The notes under the pieces were generated by a model, which was given only the letters and a program-made list of their open reading frames with translations, was not told the origin of the DNA and searched no databases. A DNA stretch of 64,000 nt from Pseudomonas asgharzadehiana. Lineage in GTDB: Bacteria > Pseudomonadota > Gammaproteobacteria > Pseudomonadales > Pseudomonadaceae. Each line of letters starts with the position of its first letter. Position 1 is the stretch's first letter. The position numbers and the translations under genes are program-made. The stretch lies in assembly GCF_019139815.1 (NCBI RefSeq), contig NZ_CP077079.1:2790001-2854000 (forward strand), given 5' to 3'. Below, in pieces: positions 42,955 through 51,089 of this stretch.

Positions 42955-45369
42955 TCAGAAGTTGTATTTGAACGACGTCATCAGGTTTCGTGGCGCGCCG
43001 TAAACCCCGGCGCTGGTGGTGGAGTAGTACTCCTTGTCGAACACGTTGTTCAGGTTGACCGATGCCGACAGGTTCTTGGTGATGTCGTAACGCGCCATCA
43101 GGTTGGTGACCGCATAGCTTTTCTGCTCGTAGTACTTGAGGTCGAAGCCGGTTTTGCTCTGCCAGTTGATGCCGCCGCCGACGGTCAGCTTATCCAGCGG
43201 ACCGGTCAGGCGGTACGAGGTGAAGGTCTTGAAGCTGTGGCGCGGAATCTGGGTCGCGATGCGCTTGTCATCCTGGTCGGTGGAGACGCTGTAGGTGTAA
43301 CCGCCCGCCGCTTGCCAGCCTTCGGCCAGTTCGCCGTTGAATTCCCATTCCACGCCCTGGGTGGTGGTGCCCTTGCTGGTTTTGTAGGCTTGCCAGCCGG
43401 ACGGGGTAAGGTTGCTGCCATCGGCAATGCCCAGGTTGTCCTGTTCGACCTTGAACAGGGCCAGGCTGGTGTTGAGGCGACCTTCGTTGAATGCCGCTTT
43501 CACGCCGGCTTCGTAGCCGGTGCCTTCCAGTGGGTCGAGGTAGGAACCGCTGGTGGTCTGCAACGACTGCGGGTTGAAGATCTTGGTGTAACTGGCGTAC
43601 ACGGACCAGATCTCGCTCAGGTCGTAGACCAGGCCGGCGTATGGGATGGTGACCCCGGTTTCCTTACGATTGGATTGGGTCACGTCGCCCGAGAAGTAGC
43701 GGGTCTCGTCGTCCTGCTTCCAATCGATTACGCGGCCACCGACGATCAGCGTCGTGTCATCGTTGAGGTGAAAGCGCGACGTCAGGTAGGCGCCGTACTG
43801 GTTCTCTTCGAAGTCCTGGCGGCCGGTATTGACGAAGTCCGGCTTGGCGACATTGCCGTTCCAGTCGCCGATCGCGCCAATGGTGCCGTCGTAGCTGCCG
43901 CCGGGACGAACCCAGCCGCCGTAGTCCGGTGCGTTTTCGTTGCGGATCTGCGACAAGGTCACGCCGGTGATCAACTCGTGCTCACGACCAAACAGTTGGA
44001 ACGGACCGGTCAGGTAGGCATCCACTGCGTTCTGGATCGGGTTGCCCTGGAACTTGTTGGGCATGACGTAGGCACCCAGGCCGGTGGTCTTGTCGATGTC
44101 TCCCGCCAGGTAGACGATTTCTGAGTCGTATTTGTTTTCGTTGCGGCTGTACTCGACCTTGCCGCTCCAGCCGTTCTCGAACTGCTTTTCAAGGGAGGTG
44201 AAGAAGGTGGTTTGCTCGTGGTCGTAGTAGGACCAGTCGGCGCTGGTGTTGAACGAACGCTTGAAGTCGGTAAGGCTGCCATCGCTGTATTTGAGCGGGA
44301 AGCCGCTGCGCGGTGGCTGGTTAGTGTGCTGGGTCTGGTAGCTGAAACCGACGGTCAGCAGCAGGGTGTCCGACAGGTCGAATTCAGTGATGCCGTAGAC
44401 CAGGTTGTTGTCTTGCTTGTAGCGGTCGATCCAGGCGCCCTGGTTCTTGTAGTCCACTACCAGGCGGCCGCGGATATTGCCGGTCTCGGTCAACGGGCCG
44501 GACACGTCGACGCTGGCGCCATAGCGGTCCCAACTGCCGGCTTCACCGCCAATGCTCACCTGGGCCACGTCGGTGGGGCGCTTACGGATCATGTTGATCG
44601 TGGCGGACGGGTCGCCCATGCCGCTGATAAGGCCAGTTGAGCCACGGACCACTTCGATGCGGTCATACATGGCCGTGTTCTGGGTGTAGTTGTCCAGACG
44701 CGAGGAGGTGGGCACGCCATCGATTTCATAGTTGTTGATGGCGAAACCGCGCGAGTAGTAGCTGTCGGTATCGGCGCCCAGGCCTTCACGCACCACGGTA
44801 ATGCCGGAAACGGCTTCCAGGGTATCGGTCAGGTTGGTCAGGTGCTGGTCCTGAAGACGTTGCTGGGTGATCACGGTGATCGATTGCGGCGTTTCCTTGA
44901 GCGGGATATTCAGCCGGGTCGAACTGCTGGAGGAGTCCGTGGTGTAGGAGCCAGTACCTTCGGTGGTTGAGCCGGGTGCCTTGCCGGAAATGCTGATGGC
45001 ACCCAGTTGCAACGAAGAGCCGGTACCGGGCGGTGTCAGCGAAATGGTGTTACCGGTTTGCTGATAGTTGATGCCGCTGCTCCCCAGCAGGGTATCAAGT
45101 GCCTGTGCGGGCTCAAGCGTGCCGTTCACCGGTGCCGACTGCAGCCCCTTTACCGTGTCAGCCCCGTATAGAATTTGCAGGTCGGCTTGATGGCCCAAGG
45201 CCTGCAACGCACTGGAAAGGGGTTGCGCCGGAATATTCAATGCAACAGGAGTGGCCTGGGACTGACTGGAGGCCAGCACCATGCCCACCATGGCGCTGGC
45301 CAACAGGGTTTTCTTGAATATCGGTCGTAGGGCGGTTGTCGCAGAGCAGCTTGGAGTTGGGGTGTTCAT
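42955..45369 (-). CDS. fpvA: TonB-dependent ferripyoverdine receptor with signalling domain
   Basis: An 804-residue outer-membrane receptor. A signal peptide ends near residue 39. A secretin/TonB N-terminal (STN) signalling domain follows at about 45-115 (NIPAQPLSSALQALGHQADL, GLQSAPVNGTL). The plug begins near 150 (ETPQSITVITQQRLQDQ, SRGFAINNYEIDGVP, IEVVRGSTGLISGMGDPSATINMIRKRP), then a 22-strand barrel ends in the terminal phenylalanine FKYNF. STN-bearing FpvA proteins import ferric pyoverdine and signal through FpvR to PvdS and FpvI. It sits next to pvdE, downstream of a PvdS box and a Fur-like site. No other receptor gene is in the window, so this is the cognate receptor of the pyoverdine encoded here. 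It is also the most plausible target of the adjacent bacteriocin (inference). Confidence 0.93.
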   Translation of the reverse strand: MNTPTPSCSATTALRPIFKKTLLASAMVGMVLASSQSQATPVALNIPAQPLSSALQALGHQADLQILYGADTVKGLQSAPVNGTLEPAQALDTLLGSSGINYQQTGNTISLTPPGTGSSLQLGAISISGKAPGSTTEGTGSYTTDSSSSSTRLNIPLKETPQSITVITQQRLQDQHLTNLTDTLEAVSGITVVREGLGADTDSYYSRGFAINNYEIDGVPTSSRLDNYTQNTAMYDRIEVVRGSTGLISGMGDPSATINMIRKRPTDVAQVSIGGEAGSWDRYGASVDVSGPLTETGNIRGRLVVDYKNQGAWIDRYKQDNNLVYGITEFDLSDTLLLTVGFSYQTQHTNQPPRSGFPLKYSDGSLTDFKRSFNTSADWSYYDHEQTTFFTSLEKQFENGWSGKVEYSRNENKYDSEIVYLAGDIDKTTGLGAYVMPNKFQGNPIQNAVDAYLTGPFQLFGREHELITGVTLSQIRNENAPDYGGWVRPGGSYDGTIGAIGDWNGNVAKPDFVNTGRQDFEENQYGAYLTSRFHLNDDTTLIVGGRVIDWKQDDETRYFSGDVTQSNRKETGVTIPYAGLVYDLSEIWSVYASYTKIFNPQSLQTTSGSYLDPLEGTGYEAGVKAAFNEGRLNTSLALFKVEQDNLGIADGSNLTPSGWQAYKTSKGTTTQGVEWEFNGELAEGWQAAGGYTYSVSTDQDDKRIATQIPRHSFKTFTSYRLTGPLDKLTVGGGINWQSKTGFDLKYYEQKSYAVTNLMARYDITKNLSASVNLNNVFDKEYYSTTSAGVYGAPRNLMTSFKYNF

Positions 45370-45411
45370 TGCGTGAAAGGGCTCCAGTGGTGTCTTGGCA
45401 GACTTTTAGTT

Positions 45412-45430
45412 AATAAGAATTATTATTAGA
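45412..45430. promoter_or_regulatory. Fur-like box in the fpvA leader
   Basis: On the minus strand the 19 bases TCTAATAATAATTCTTATT match the Fur consensus GATAATGATAATCATTATC at 13 positions. The site is 43-61 bases upstream of the fpvA start and downstream of its PvdS box. It could give direct Fur repression, but AT-rich chance similarity is possible. Confidence 0.4.
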
Positions 45431-45544
45431 CGCGCCGCGTAAGCAAAACCGGATCAAAAGCTCCAAAAAACCAGCTAAAGGGAAACAGGCAATAGCGACG
45501 GCGAAGACGTGGTGCGTCGGTACTGTTCTTCGCTGCTGTTAAAT

Positions 45545-45568
45545 ACGAGCCAGGTACGCAGCAATTTA
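45545..45568 (-). promoter_or_regulatory. PvdS-dependent promoter of fpvA
   Basis: On the minus strand it reads GGGCTAAAT, 16 bases, then CGT, an exact match to the iron-starvation box TAAAT-N16-CGT. It lies about 176 bases upstream of the fpvA start codon, giving a long leader, and directly after the pvdE terminator. Confidence 0.8.
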
Positions 45569-45579
45569 GCCCACCCATG

Positions 45580-45614
45580 AAAAAGCCCCTGGAACACCAG
45601 TTCCCAGGGGCTTT
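45580..45614 (-). terminator. Terminator after pvdE
   Basis: AAAAGCCCCTGG and CCAGGGGCTTT pair around a loop that contains AAC/GTT pairs. On the minus strand the stem is followed by a run of T. It lies 28 bases after the pvdE stop and just before the fpvA promoter. Confidence 0.85.
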
Positions 45615-45641
45615 ACTGACGCGCCTGCGTGCCGGTGCCGA

Positions 45642-47294
45642 TCAGGCCACGGCGTCGGCCTCGACCCGTACCCTTCCGGCTTCCATTCTGACCAGTTGAT
45701 CGGCGGCATCGAAATAGCGGTCATCGTGGGAGATCACGATGATGGTCTTGCCCAGGCGCTTGAGGTCGGGCAGCAGCTCAGTGTAGAAGATCCGTCGGAA
45801 CGTCGGGTCCTGGTCCGCGGCCCATTCATCGAACACCAGTACCGGGCGTTCTTCCAGCCAGGCGTTGACCAGGGCCAGGCGTTTGCGCTGCCCGGTCGAC
45901 AGGTCGGTGGTAGTGAAATTGCCGTCCTTGACCCTGACTTTGTGGGCGATCTCCAGGCGCTCCAGGTATTTATTGGCGTCCTCGGGGATTTGCTGGTCGC
46001 CCTGCACCACATCATCGAACAAGTAGTAATCGGCAAACACCGTGGTGAACAGCTGGCGATATTCATCGCGATTGGTCGGATCGATGGGCTGCCCGTTCAG
46101 CAGTATTTCGCCCTGTTGCGGCGCGTAAAGCCCCAGCAGCAACTTGATCAGCGTGGTTTTGCCACAGCCGTTTTCGCCGACGATAAACACGATATCGCCC
46201 TGGCGAATACTCAGGTTGACCGGGCCGAGGGTAAACGGCGCGTTGCCGTCCACGGCCGGGAAGGTGTAGCTGACATTGTTCAATTGCAGGCTGTGCACCG
46301 GGCAGGCTTGCTCGCCTTGAGCATTGAGCAGCAGGTGCGGCTCGGGCGATGAAAACTGTTCGGACAGTTGGGCGATACGACCAAAGGCGATTTTTGCCCG
46401 GCTAACGATTGGCAGCGTGCCTATCAGGTGTTCCAGCGGGCCTTTCATATACAGCAGCACCAGTACGAAACCGCTCATCACGGTTTTGTCCGCGCTGGGC
46501 CACAGTGTTTGCAGCGCGAGTGCCATGCCGATGACCACGAAAAACAGCATCGAGCCGAAGGTCTTGGCGATCACAAAGGTGTTGATCGACCGCACCTGGG
46601 TCTTGCAGATGAAGTCGGCGGAGGCCTGGATGCCCGACACGAACATGCGTTGGCGGCGCGGGCGGTTGATGCGCAGCTCTTTGGCACCCTCGGCAATGGC
46701 GTTGTAGTGTTTTTGCAACTCGTCCTCGGCGTCCCGTGCCGCCATGAACCCCTTGATACCCGCACCCTGGGCCAGGAACTGCACCACCGTGCCGATGATG
46801 ATCGCCACCACCAGCAGCAGGAACATAGGCCATGAAAGCATGGCCAGGTAGCCCATGCAGCCGAGGGTGACGGTCAGGGAAATGGCCAGGGGGGCGAAGG
46901 CGAAGGCGAAGTCGCTGATAGTGTCGACATCGTGGGTCAGCACCGGGATCAACCTGTGGCTGCGATAGCGCTCGATTTGTTCGATCGGTGCCGAGAGGAC
47001 TTTCTCCCCCAGTTCTTTGCGCAGCTTGGCGATGATGTGCTGGCCTACGTAGTTGGTGCCGATATCCGAGCAGATCGAACTGAACAAGGCCATCAGGCAG
47101 AGCCCGCCAAACAGCAGCACCACGGCTTGGGTCAGACCGGTTTCAGCATGCAGCGCGCTGTTGATGGTCGCCAGCAGCGTGGTCACGCTCAGGCCGCCAA
47201 CCATGCCCAGCAGGATGGACAGGATGACCACCCATCGAAAGGGTTTCAGTAGGGTGAACAATTCATGAATTGCACCGCGCTTGGGCTGGGACAT
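45642..47294 (-). CDS. pvdE: Pyoverdine precursor ABC exporter PvdE
   Basis: A 550-residue fused ABC half-transporter of the cyclic-peptide/siderophore exporter family. The N-terminal half (about 1-310) holds six membrane helices. The C-terminal ATPase has Walker A GENGCGKTT (near 380), signature LSTGQRKRL (near 474), Walker B VLVFDEWAADQD and the H-loop VISHDDRYF. PvdE moves the cytoplasmic acylated ferribactin precursor to the periplasm for maturation. It has its own PvdS box 43-66 bases upstream, and a terminator separates it from fpvA. The order pvdO-pvdE-fpvA on one strand is typical of P. fluorescens-group pyoverdine loci. Confidence 0.95.
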   Translation of the reverse strand: MSQPKRGAIHELFTLLKPFRWVVILSILLGMVGGLSVTTLLATINSALHAETGLTQAVVLLFGGLCLMALFSSICSDIGTNYVGQHIIAKLRKELGEKVLSAPIEQIERYRSHRLIPVLTHDVDTISDFAFAFAPLAISLTVTLGCMGYLAMLSWPMFLLLVVAIIIGTVVQFLAQGAGIKGFMAARDAEDELQKHYNAIAEGAKELRINRPRRQRMFVSGIQASADFICKTQVRSINTFVIAKTFGSMLFFVVIGMALALQTLWPSADKTVMSGFVLVLLYMKGPLEHLIGTLPIVSRAKIAFGRIAQLSEQFSSPEPHLLLNAQGEQACPVHSLQLNNVSYTFPAVDGNAPFTLGPVNLSIRQGDIVFIVGENGCGKTTLIKLLLGLYAPQQGEILLNGQPIDPTNRDEYRQLFTTVFADYYLFDDVVQGDQQIPEDANKYLERLEIAHKVRVKDGNFTTTDLSTGQRKRLALVNAWLEERPVLVFDEWAADQDPTFRRIFYTELLPDLKRLGKTIIVISHDDRYFDAADQLVRMEAGRVRVEADAVA

Positions 47295-47336
47295 GACGGG
47301 TGAGTTCCTTGGGGATCGAGACAGATACCCAGTGAA

Positions 47337-47360
47337 ACGTCTGGCCAGGCGCTAAATTTA
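47337..47360 (-). promoter_or_regulatory. PvdS-dependent promoter of pvdE
   Basis: On the minus strand it reads GGCTAAAT, 16 bases, then CGT, an exact iron-starvation box. It ends 43 bases upstream of the pvdE start codon. Confidence 0.82.
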
Positions 47361-47364
47361 GCCG

Positions 47365-47392
47365 CTCGCCGATGGCCGGCGAGGGATTTTTT
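47365..47392 (+). other. Hairpin in the pvdO-pvdE gap
   Basis: CTCGCCG and CGGCGAG form a 7-pair stem with a 5-base loop, followed on the plus strand by GGATTTTTT. Both flanking genes are on the minus strand, where no T run follows. It could block antisense transcription or mark the pvdO transcript end. Confidence 0.4.
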
Positions 47393-47411
47393 CGACCAGG
47401 CTCAAACCCCG

Positions 47412-48284
47412 TCAGAGATCACGCACAACCCTGAACCCGATCCAGTCCCCCCGCGTCTGCGGGTAGATCGTGTTGCGGTTGCCCGAGCGTGAAAATACCG
47501 GCGCCTCGCCCCAGTCGTTGCCGCGAATCTGATACCCCTCGCAATTGGGTTCCACCCACGCGCTGCCGTCGGTTGGCGCGCCGATGTAGTTGGCGTGCTC
47601 ACAGTCGGCGACGCGCTCGTAGACGTTGCCATGCATGTCGTACATGCCAAATGCGTTCGGCGGGTAGCTGCCCACCGGTGACGAATAGCTGTAGCCATCC
47701 GCAGGGCCATAGGTGTTGGCGTGCTTGGCGATGCTGTAGCCCTTGCCTTCATCGAAAGGGAAGGGGAAGGGGCCGGTCGAGCCGGCGCGTGCGGCGTATT
47801 CGCGTTGGGCCTCGCTGACCATGTGGTACGACTGCCCGGTTTTTTTCGACAGCCAGGCTACGTAGTTTTTTATGTCGTCCATGTCCATGCACACCGCCGG
47901 CTGGCGTGGGCCTTGCGGGTAGCGCGGCTTGCTGGCGATGCATTCGCGACCGGGCCGGGTGTCGCCGTCAGCGATTTTTACGCCGGTCTGGCGCACATAG
48001 CTGTCCCACTCCGCGGCGGTGACGTGGAAGCGGCTCATGGCGAACGGCTTGGCGAAGGTCACCTCATGCATCGGGCCTTCATCCGGTTCGCGGCCGACTT
48101 CGTCTTCCGGGGTGCCCATGGTGAAGGTGCCTGCGGGCAGCACCACCATTTCCGGGCAGTCCTTGCAGTCCTTGAACACTTTGCCCGGTTGTGGCGCGGC
48201 GGCCTGGGCCAGGCTGGGCAGCAGGGCGCCGCACAAGGCGGTCAGCGCCAGGGCGGTCAAGGGTTTGAGTCGGGCTGGGATCAT
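47412..48284 (-). CDS. pvdO: Pyoverdine maturation protein PvdO
   Basis: A 290-residue periplasmic protein with an N-terminal signal peptide (hydrophobic LTALALTALCGALLPSLAQA, cleavage near residue 28) and a formylglycine-generating-enzyme/sulfatase-modifying-factor fold. Recognisable segments are LPAGTFTMGTPEDEVGREPDEGPMHEV, then F-H-V-T-AAEWDSYV, VSEAQREYAARAG, MYDMHGNVYERVADC, and the ending WIGFRVVRDL. In pyoverdine biosynthesis PvdO is established as needed for oxidation of the dihydropyoverdine chromophore. It follows pvdN after a 31-base gap and is probably the last gene of a pvdM-pvdN-pvdO operon. Confidence 0.92.
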   Translation of the reverse strand: MIPARLKPLTALALTALCGALLPSLAQAAAPQPGKVFKDCKDCPEMVVLPAGTFTMGTPEDEVGREPDEGPMHEVTFAKPFAMSRFHVTAAEWDSYVRQTGVKIADGDTRPGRECIASKPRYPQGPRQPAVCMDMDDIKNYVAWLSKKTGQSYHMVSEAQREYAARAGSTGPFPFPFDEGKGYSIAKHANTYGPADGYSYSSPVGSYPPNAFGMYDMHGNVYERVADCEHANYIGAPTDGSAWVEPNCEGYQIRGNDWGEAPVFSRSGNRNTIYPQTRGDWIGFRVVRDL

Positions 48285-48315
48285 CTGAGCCTCTCGTTCA
48301 AAGGGAAAGTGGGTG

Positions 48316-49584
48316 TCATGCGCGCTGGCGTAGCAGGCTCATGAAACGCTGGATTTCATCGGTGTTGTTCAGCAGGCCGGGGGCGGTGCGGATCACCGGG
48401 CCGACATCGCGTTCCACCGCATCGATCACCACGCGGTTTTTCATCATGTGGGCCACGACTGCGTCGCTGTCCCGGCCCTTGACCCGGAAAAAGGTGAAAC
48501 CGGCGGACAGTTCGGGGCTGCGCGGCGTCACCAGTTCGACCTGTGGCTGTGCCAGCAATTGATCTTTGAGTTCGGTATTCAGCGCATGGATGCGTGCCTG
48601 CACCTGTGCCTTGCCCAATTGCAAATGCAGCTTGAAGGCCTCGTCGGCTGCCCAGCGATGCTCGAATGCGTGGTAGCCGCCGGGCGTCATGGTGGTGGCA
48701 AAGTCCTGGTCTTCGGAGAACGTGGCCACCATCGGTGTGACGTACTTGTTTTCGGCTTCGCGGGCACAGACCAGGCCGGTACCCCGCGGGCCGAACATCC
48801 ACTTATGGGTGCCTGCGATGAAAAAGTCGCAGTGCATATCGGGGAAGTCGAGGTTTTCCACGCCAAAGCCGTGCACGCCGTCGACCACATACAGGATGCG
48901 ATCCTGCTCGTCGCGGTGGCGGTTGTGTTCGTGCACCAGCTTGCCGATTTCGCCGATGGGCAGTTTCACACCGCTGCCGGACTGCACCCAGGTCATGCCC
49001 AATACGCGGGTATTGGGGCGAATGGCGCGCTGGATGTTGCCCAGCACTTCATCGGTGGACACCTGGTTGGCGCTGTTGAACAGCGCTATCCGGCGCACCT
49101 GAGTGCCTTGCTTGAGCGCGCGAAAGTCCAGCACGCTCTGGGTGGCGTAATGCTCGTGTACGGTGGTGAGTATCTCCTGCTCCGGCCGCAGCTTGATCCC
49201 GCCATAGATCATCGCCAACCCTTCGGATGTGCTGCCGGTAAGGGCGATCTGCGCGGGCGTGGCCTTGAGGTAGCGACCGGCCCACTCACGCACCTGGCCT
49301 TCGCGTTTCCAGGTTTCCTGCAGGTCCCAGTCCATCGCCAGCCCAGGGTTGCGATCGATCTGCGCGCGGTAGCGTTCGATGGCATCGCGCACCGGCTTGG
49401 GGTGCGAGGCCAGCAGAAAGTTGGAGAAGTGCAGGTAGCTCGGGTCCTGGTTGAACAGCTGCTTGAACCCCGTCCATGGGTCTTGCGGCGTGGCGGCCTG
49501 GGCAGGAGGCAAGAGGGCGGTGCCCAGCGGCAGGCTGGCGGCGATGACGCCGGCCTGCTTGAGAAACGTACGGCGGTTAGTCAT
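48316..49584 (-). CDS. pvdN: Tat-exported PLP enzyme PvdN
   Basis: A 422-residue class V aminotransferase-fold protein with a twin-arginine signal (NRRTFLKQAGVIAASLPLGTALLPPAQA). PvdN acts in the periplasm on the N-terminal glutamate of the pyoverdine precursor, converting it to succinamide-type side chains. The PLP lysine lies in the FIAGTHKWMFGPRGTG segment, preceded by the Asp region YVVDGVHGFG. The start at 49584 puts the RR motif at the N terminus and leaves 19 bases to the pvdM stop; an upstream in-frame extension would overlap pvdM and lacks a signal. It sits in the middle of the pvdM-N-O operon. Confidence 0.93.
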   Translation of the reverse strand: MTNRRTFLKQAGVIAASLPLGTALLPPAQAATPQDPWTGFKQLFNQDPSYLHFSNFLLASHPKPVRDAIERYRAQIDRNPGLAMDWDLQETWKREGQVREWAGRYLKATPAQIALTGSTSEGLAMIYGGIKLRPEQEILTTVHEHYATQSVLDFRALKQGTQVRRIALFNSANQVSTDEVLGNIQRAIRPNTRVLGMTWVQSGSGVKLPIGEIGKLVHEHNRHRDEQDRILYVVDGVHGFGVENLDFPDMHCDFFIAGTHKWMFGPRGTGLVCAREAENKYVTPMVATFSEDQDFATTMTPGGYHAFEHRWAADEAFKLHLQLGKAQVQARIHALNTELKDQLLAQPQVELVTPRSPELSAGFTFFRVKGRDSDAVVAHMMKNRVVIDAVERDVGPVIRTAPGLLNNTDEIQRFMSLLRQRA

Positions 49585-49603
49585 GGGCTTACTTCGCGCA
49601 GGG

Positions 49604-50953
49604 TTAACGATTGGCCAATGGCTTGGCGGCTTTTTGTACCTGGTCCCACACCCGCAGGAAGTTGCCTCCCCACAATTTGGCGATATCAGCCTCGGAGTAG
49701 CCACGCTGGATCAGTTCGGCGGTGACGTTGCGGATTTCGCCGACATTGTTCCAACCGTCGATGCCGCCGCCGTCGTTGAAGTCCGAAGACAGGCCGACAT
49801 GGTCGATACCGATTTTGCGCACGGTGTAATCGATCGCGTCGCCGAGGTCCTTGAGGGTGGCTTTGGGTTCTTCATCGAGGATGGCGTACAGCGCGCTGGC
49901 GTACTCACCGAACTTGTGTTCGGGCCAGGCCGCAATGATCGCGTCGCCCGGCATAAGGGCCATGGCCAGGTTGGGCAGCGGCGGCAAGTCGAAGCGGGCA
50001 CGCAGGGCGTTGAGCTTGTCCTGGGTCGGCTGGCTCAGCGGGCGCAGGTAGGCGGAGAAGGCCACGATCTGCACCACGCCGCCGCTGTGCTTGATCAACT
50101 GCAACTCCTTGTCGCTGAGGTTGCGCGGGATATCCACCGCCGCCCGTGGCGCCGAGTGGGACGCCACCATTGGCGTGCGGCTCAGCTGTGCCACTTGCTC
50201 CAGGGCCTTGGTCGACATCTGCGACACATCGATGATCACGCCCAGGTCGTTGAGGCGCTGCACCGCTTGCTTGCCGATGTCCGACAGCCCGTCGAGCGCG
50301 TCCACCGAGTCGTTGAAAAACGGCAGCGGGCGCGACGAGTCCGACCAGGCGTTATTGCCCACATAACTGAAGCCGAACATGCGCATGCCGCGCGCGGCCC
50401 ACAGGTCCAGCTGGTTCAGGTCGTTGCCCAGGGGGTAGGCATTGAGCATGCTGATGAAAATCGCAAATTTGCCTTCGCCGTGCAGGCGCCGAAAATCATC
50501 CGGGGTATAGGCGATGGCGACCTGATTGGGGAAGTCGCGCACCAGGCCGCTGATGATCTTGTAGCGCACGTCCTGTTCGTGGCGCGCCGCTTCGACAAAC
50601 CCTTCGGTGGGCTTGTGCGGTGCGTTGGCGCCGTTCCAGATTTCCGGCCAGCCGAAGATCGTCAGGGCGGCACCGGACAAGCGGCCGCGACTGGCCTTGG
50701 CCAGGTCGAACTGGCCGCTGCCGTCCTTGTCCGCCTCGTTGCCGGCGGTGCCGAAATCCACCGGCACGGTGATATGGCTGTCGAACGACAGCAGGCGGTC
50801 CTGCAGCTCATTGGCCTGCTTGATCACCTCCAGCGGGTAGCCGGCGTTGCCCTTGAACCAGTGATCCCAGACCAGGTAACCGGCCCCGATGGCCAGTGCC
50901 AGCGGCAAGCCGATATACAGCGCCTTTTTCGAACGTGGTTTTGTCATTGCCAT
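49604..50953 (-). CDS. pvdM: Periplasmic dipeptidase-like protein PvdM
   Basis: A 449-residue membrane-dipeptidase (M19, renal dipeptidase) family protein. A single N-terminal membrane anchor (ALYIGLPLALAIGAGYLVW, about 12-30) puts the domain in the periplasm. Metal-site regions are recognisable: FDSHITVPVDF (about 57-67, where peptidases have DGHND), MVASHSAPRA, and HVGLSSDFNDGGG near 390. PvdM is required for chromophore maturation, oxidation of ferribactin to dihydropyoverdine, rather than peptide breakdown. It is the first gene of the pvdM-N-O operon, with a PvdS box 35-58 bases upstream, back to back with the pvdP promoter. Confidence 0.93.
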   Translation of the reverse strand: MAMTKPRSKKALYIGLPLALAIGAGYLVWDHWFKGNAGYPLEVIKQANELQDRLLSFDSHITVPVDFGTAGNEADKDGSGQFDLAKASRGRLSGAALTIFGWPEIWNGANAPHKPTEGFVEAARHEQDVRYKIISGLVRDFPNQVAIAYTPDDFRRLHGEGKFAIFISMLNAYPLGNDLNQLDLWAARGMRMFGFSYVGNNAWSDSSRPLPFFNDSVDALDGLSDIGKQAVQRLNDLGVIIDVSQMSTKALEQVAQLSRTPMVASHSAPRAAVDIPRNLSDKELQLIKHSGGVVQIVAFSAYLRPLSQPTQDKLNALRARFDLPPLPNLAMALMPGDAIIAAWPEHKFGEYASALYAILDEEPKATLKDLGDAIDYTVRKIGIDHVGLSSDFNDGGGIDGWNNVGEIRNVTAELIQRGYSEADIAKLWGGNFLRVWDQVQKAAKPLANR

Positions 50954-50987
50954 CTCAGTCAGTTGAGGCCTTCGCTATCAGGGAAGA

Positions 50988-51011
50988 ACGAGTGCTGGGC
51001 GCTTAAATTTA
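50988..51011 (-). promoter_or_regulatory. PvdS-dependent promoter of pvdM(NO)
   Basis: On the minus strand it reads CCTAAAT, 16 bases, then CGT, an exact iron-starvation box. It lies 35 bases upstream of the pvdM start codon and 20 bases from the divergent pvdP box. Confidence 0.82.
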
Positions 51012-51030
51012 GGCGCCGGCCGGTGGGCGG

Positions 51031-51054
51031 TAAATTTCCCCGGCCTGCAAACGT
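51031..51054 (+). promoter_or_regulatory. PvdS-dependent promoter of pvdP
   Basis: TAAAT (51031-51035), 16 bases, CGT (51052-51054). The box ends 35 bases upstream of the pvdP ATG, mirroring the spacing on the pvdM side. Confidence 0.84.
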
Positions 51055-51089
51055 TCTAGCTCTGATAAAACCGTTTCCTAAGGTAGACA

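Noticed and set aside
49585..49704. Extended N terminus of PvdN
   Set aside because: The extension overlaps the pvdM coding end and would bury the Tat signal; the start at 49584 gives a proper twin-arginine signal peptide.
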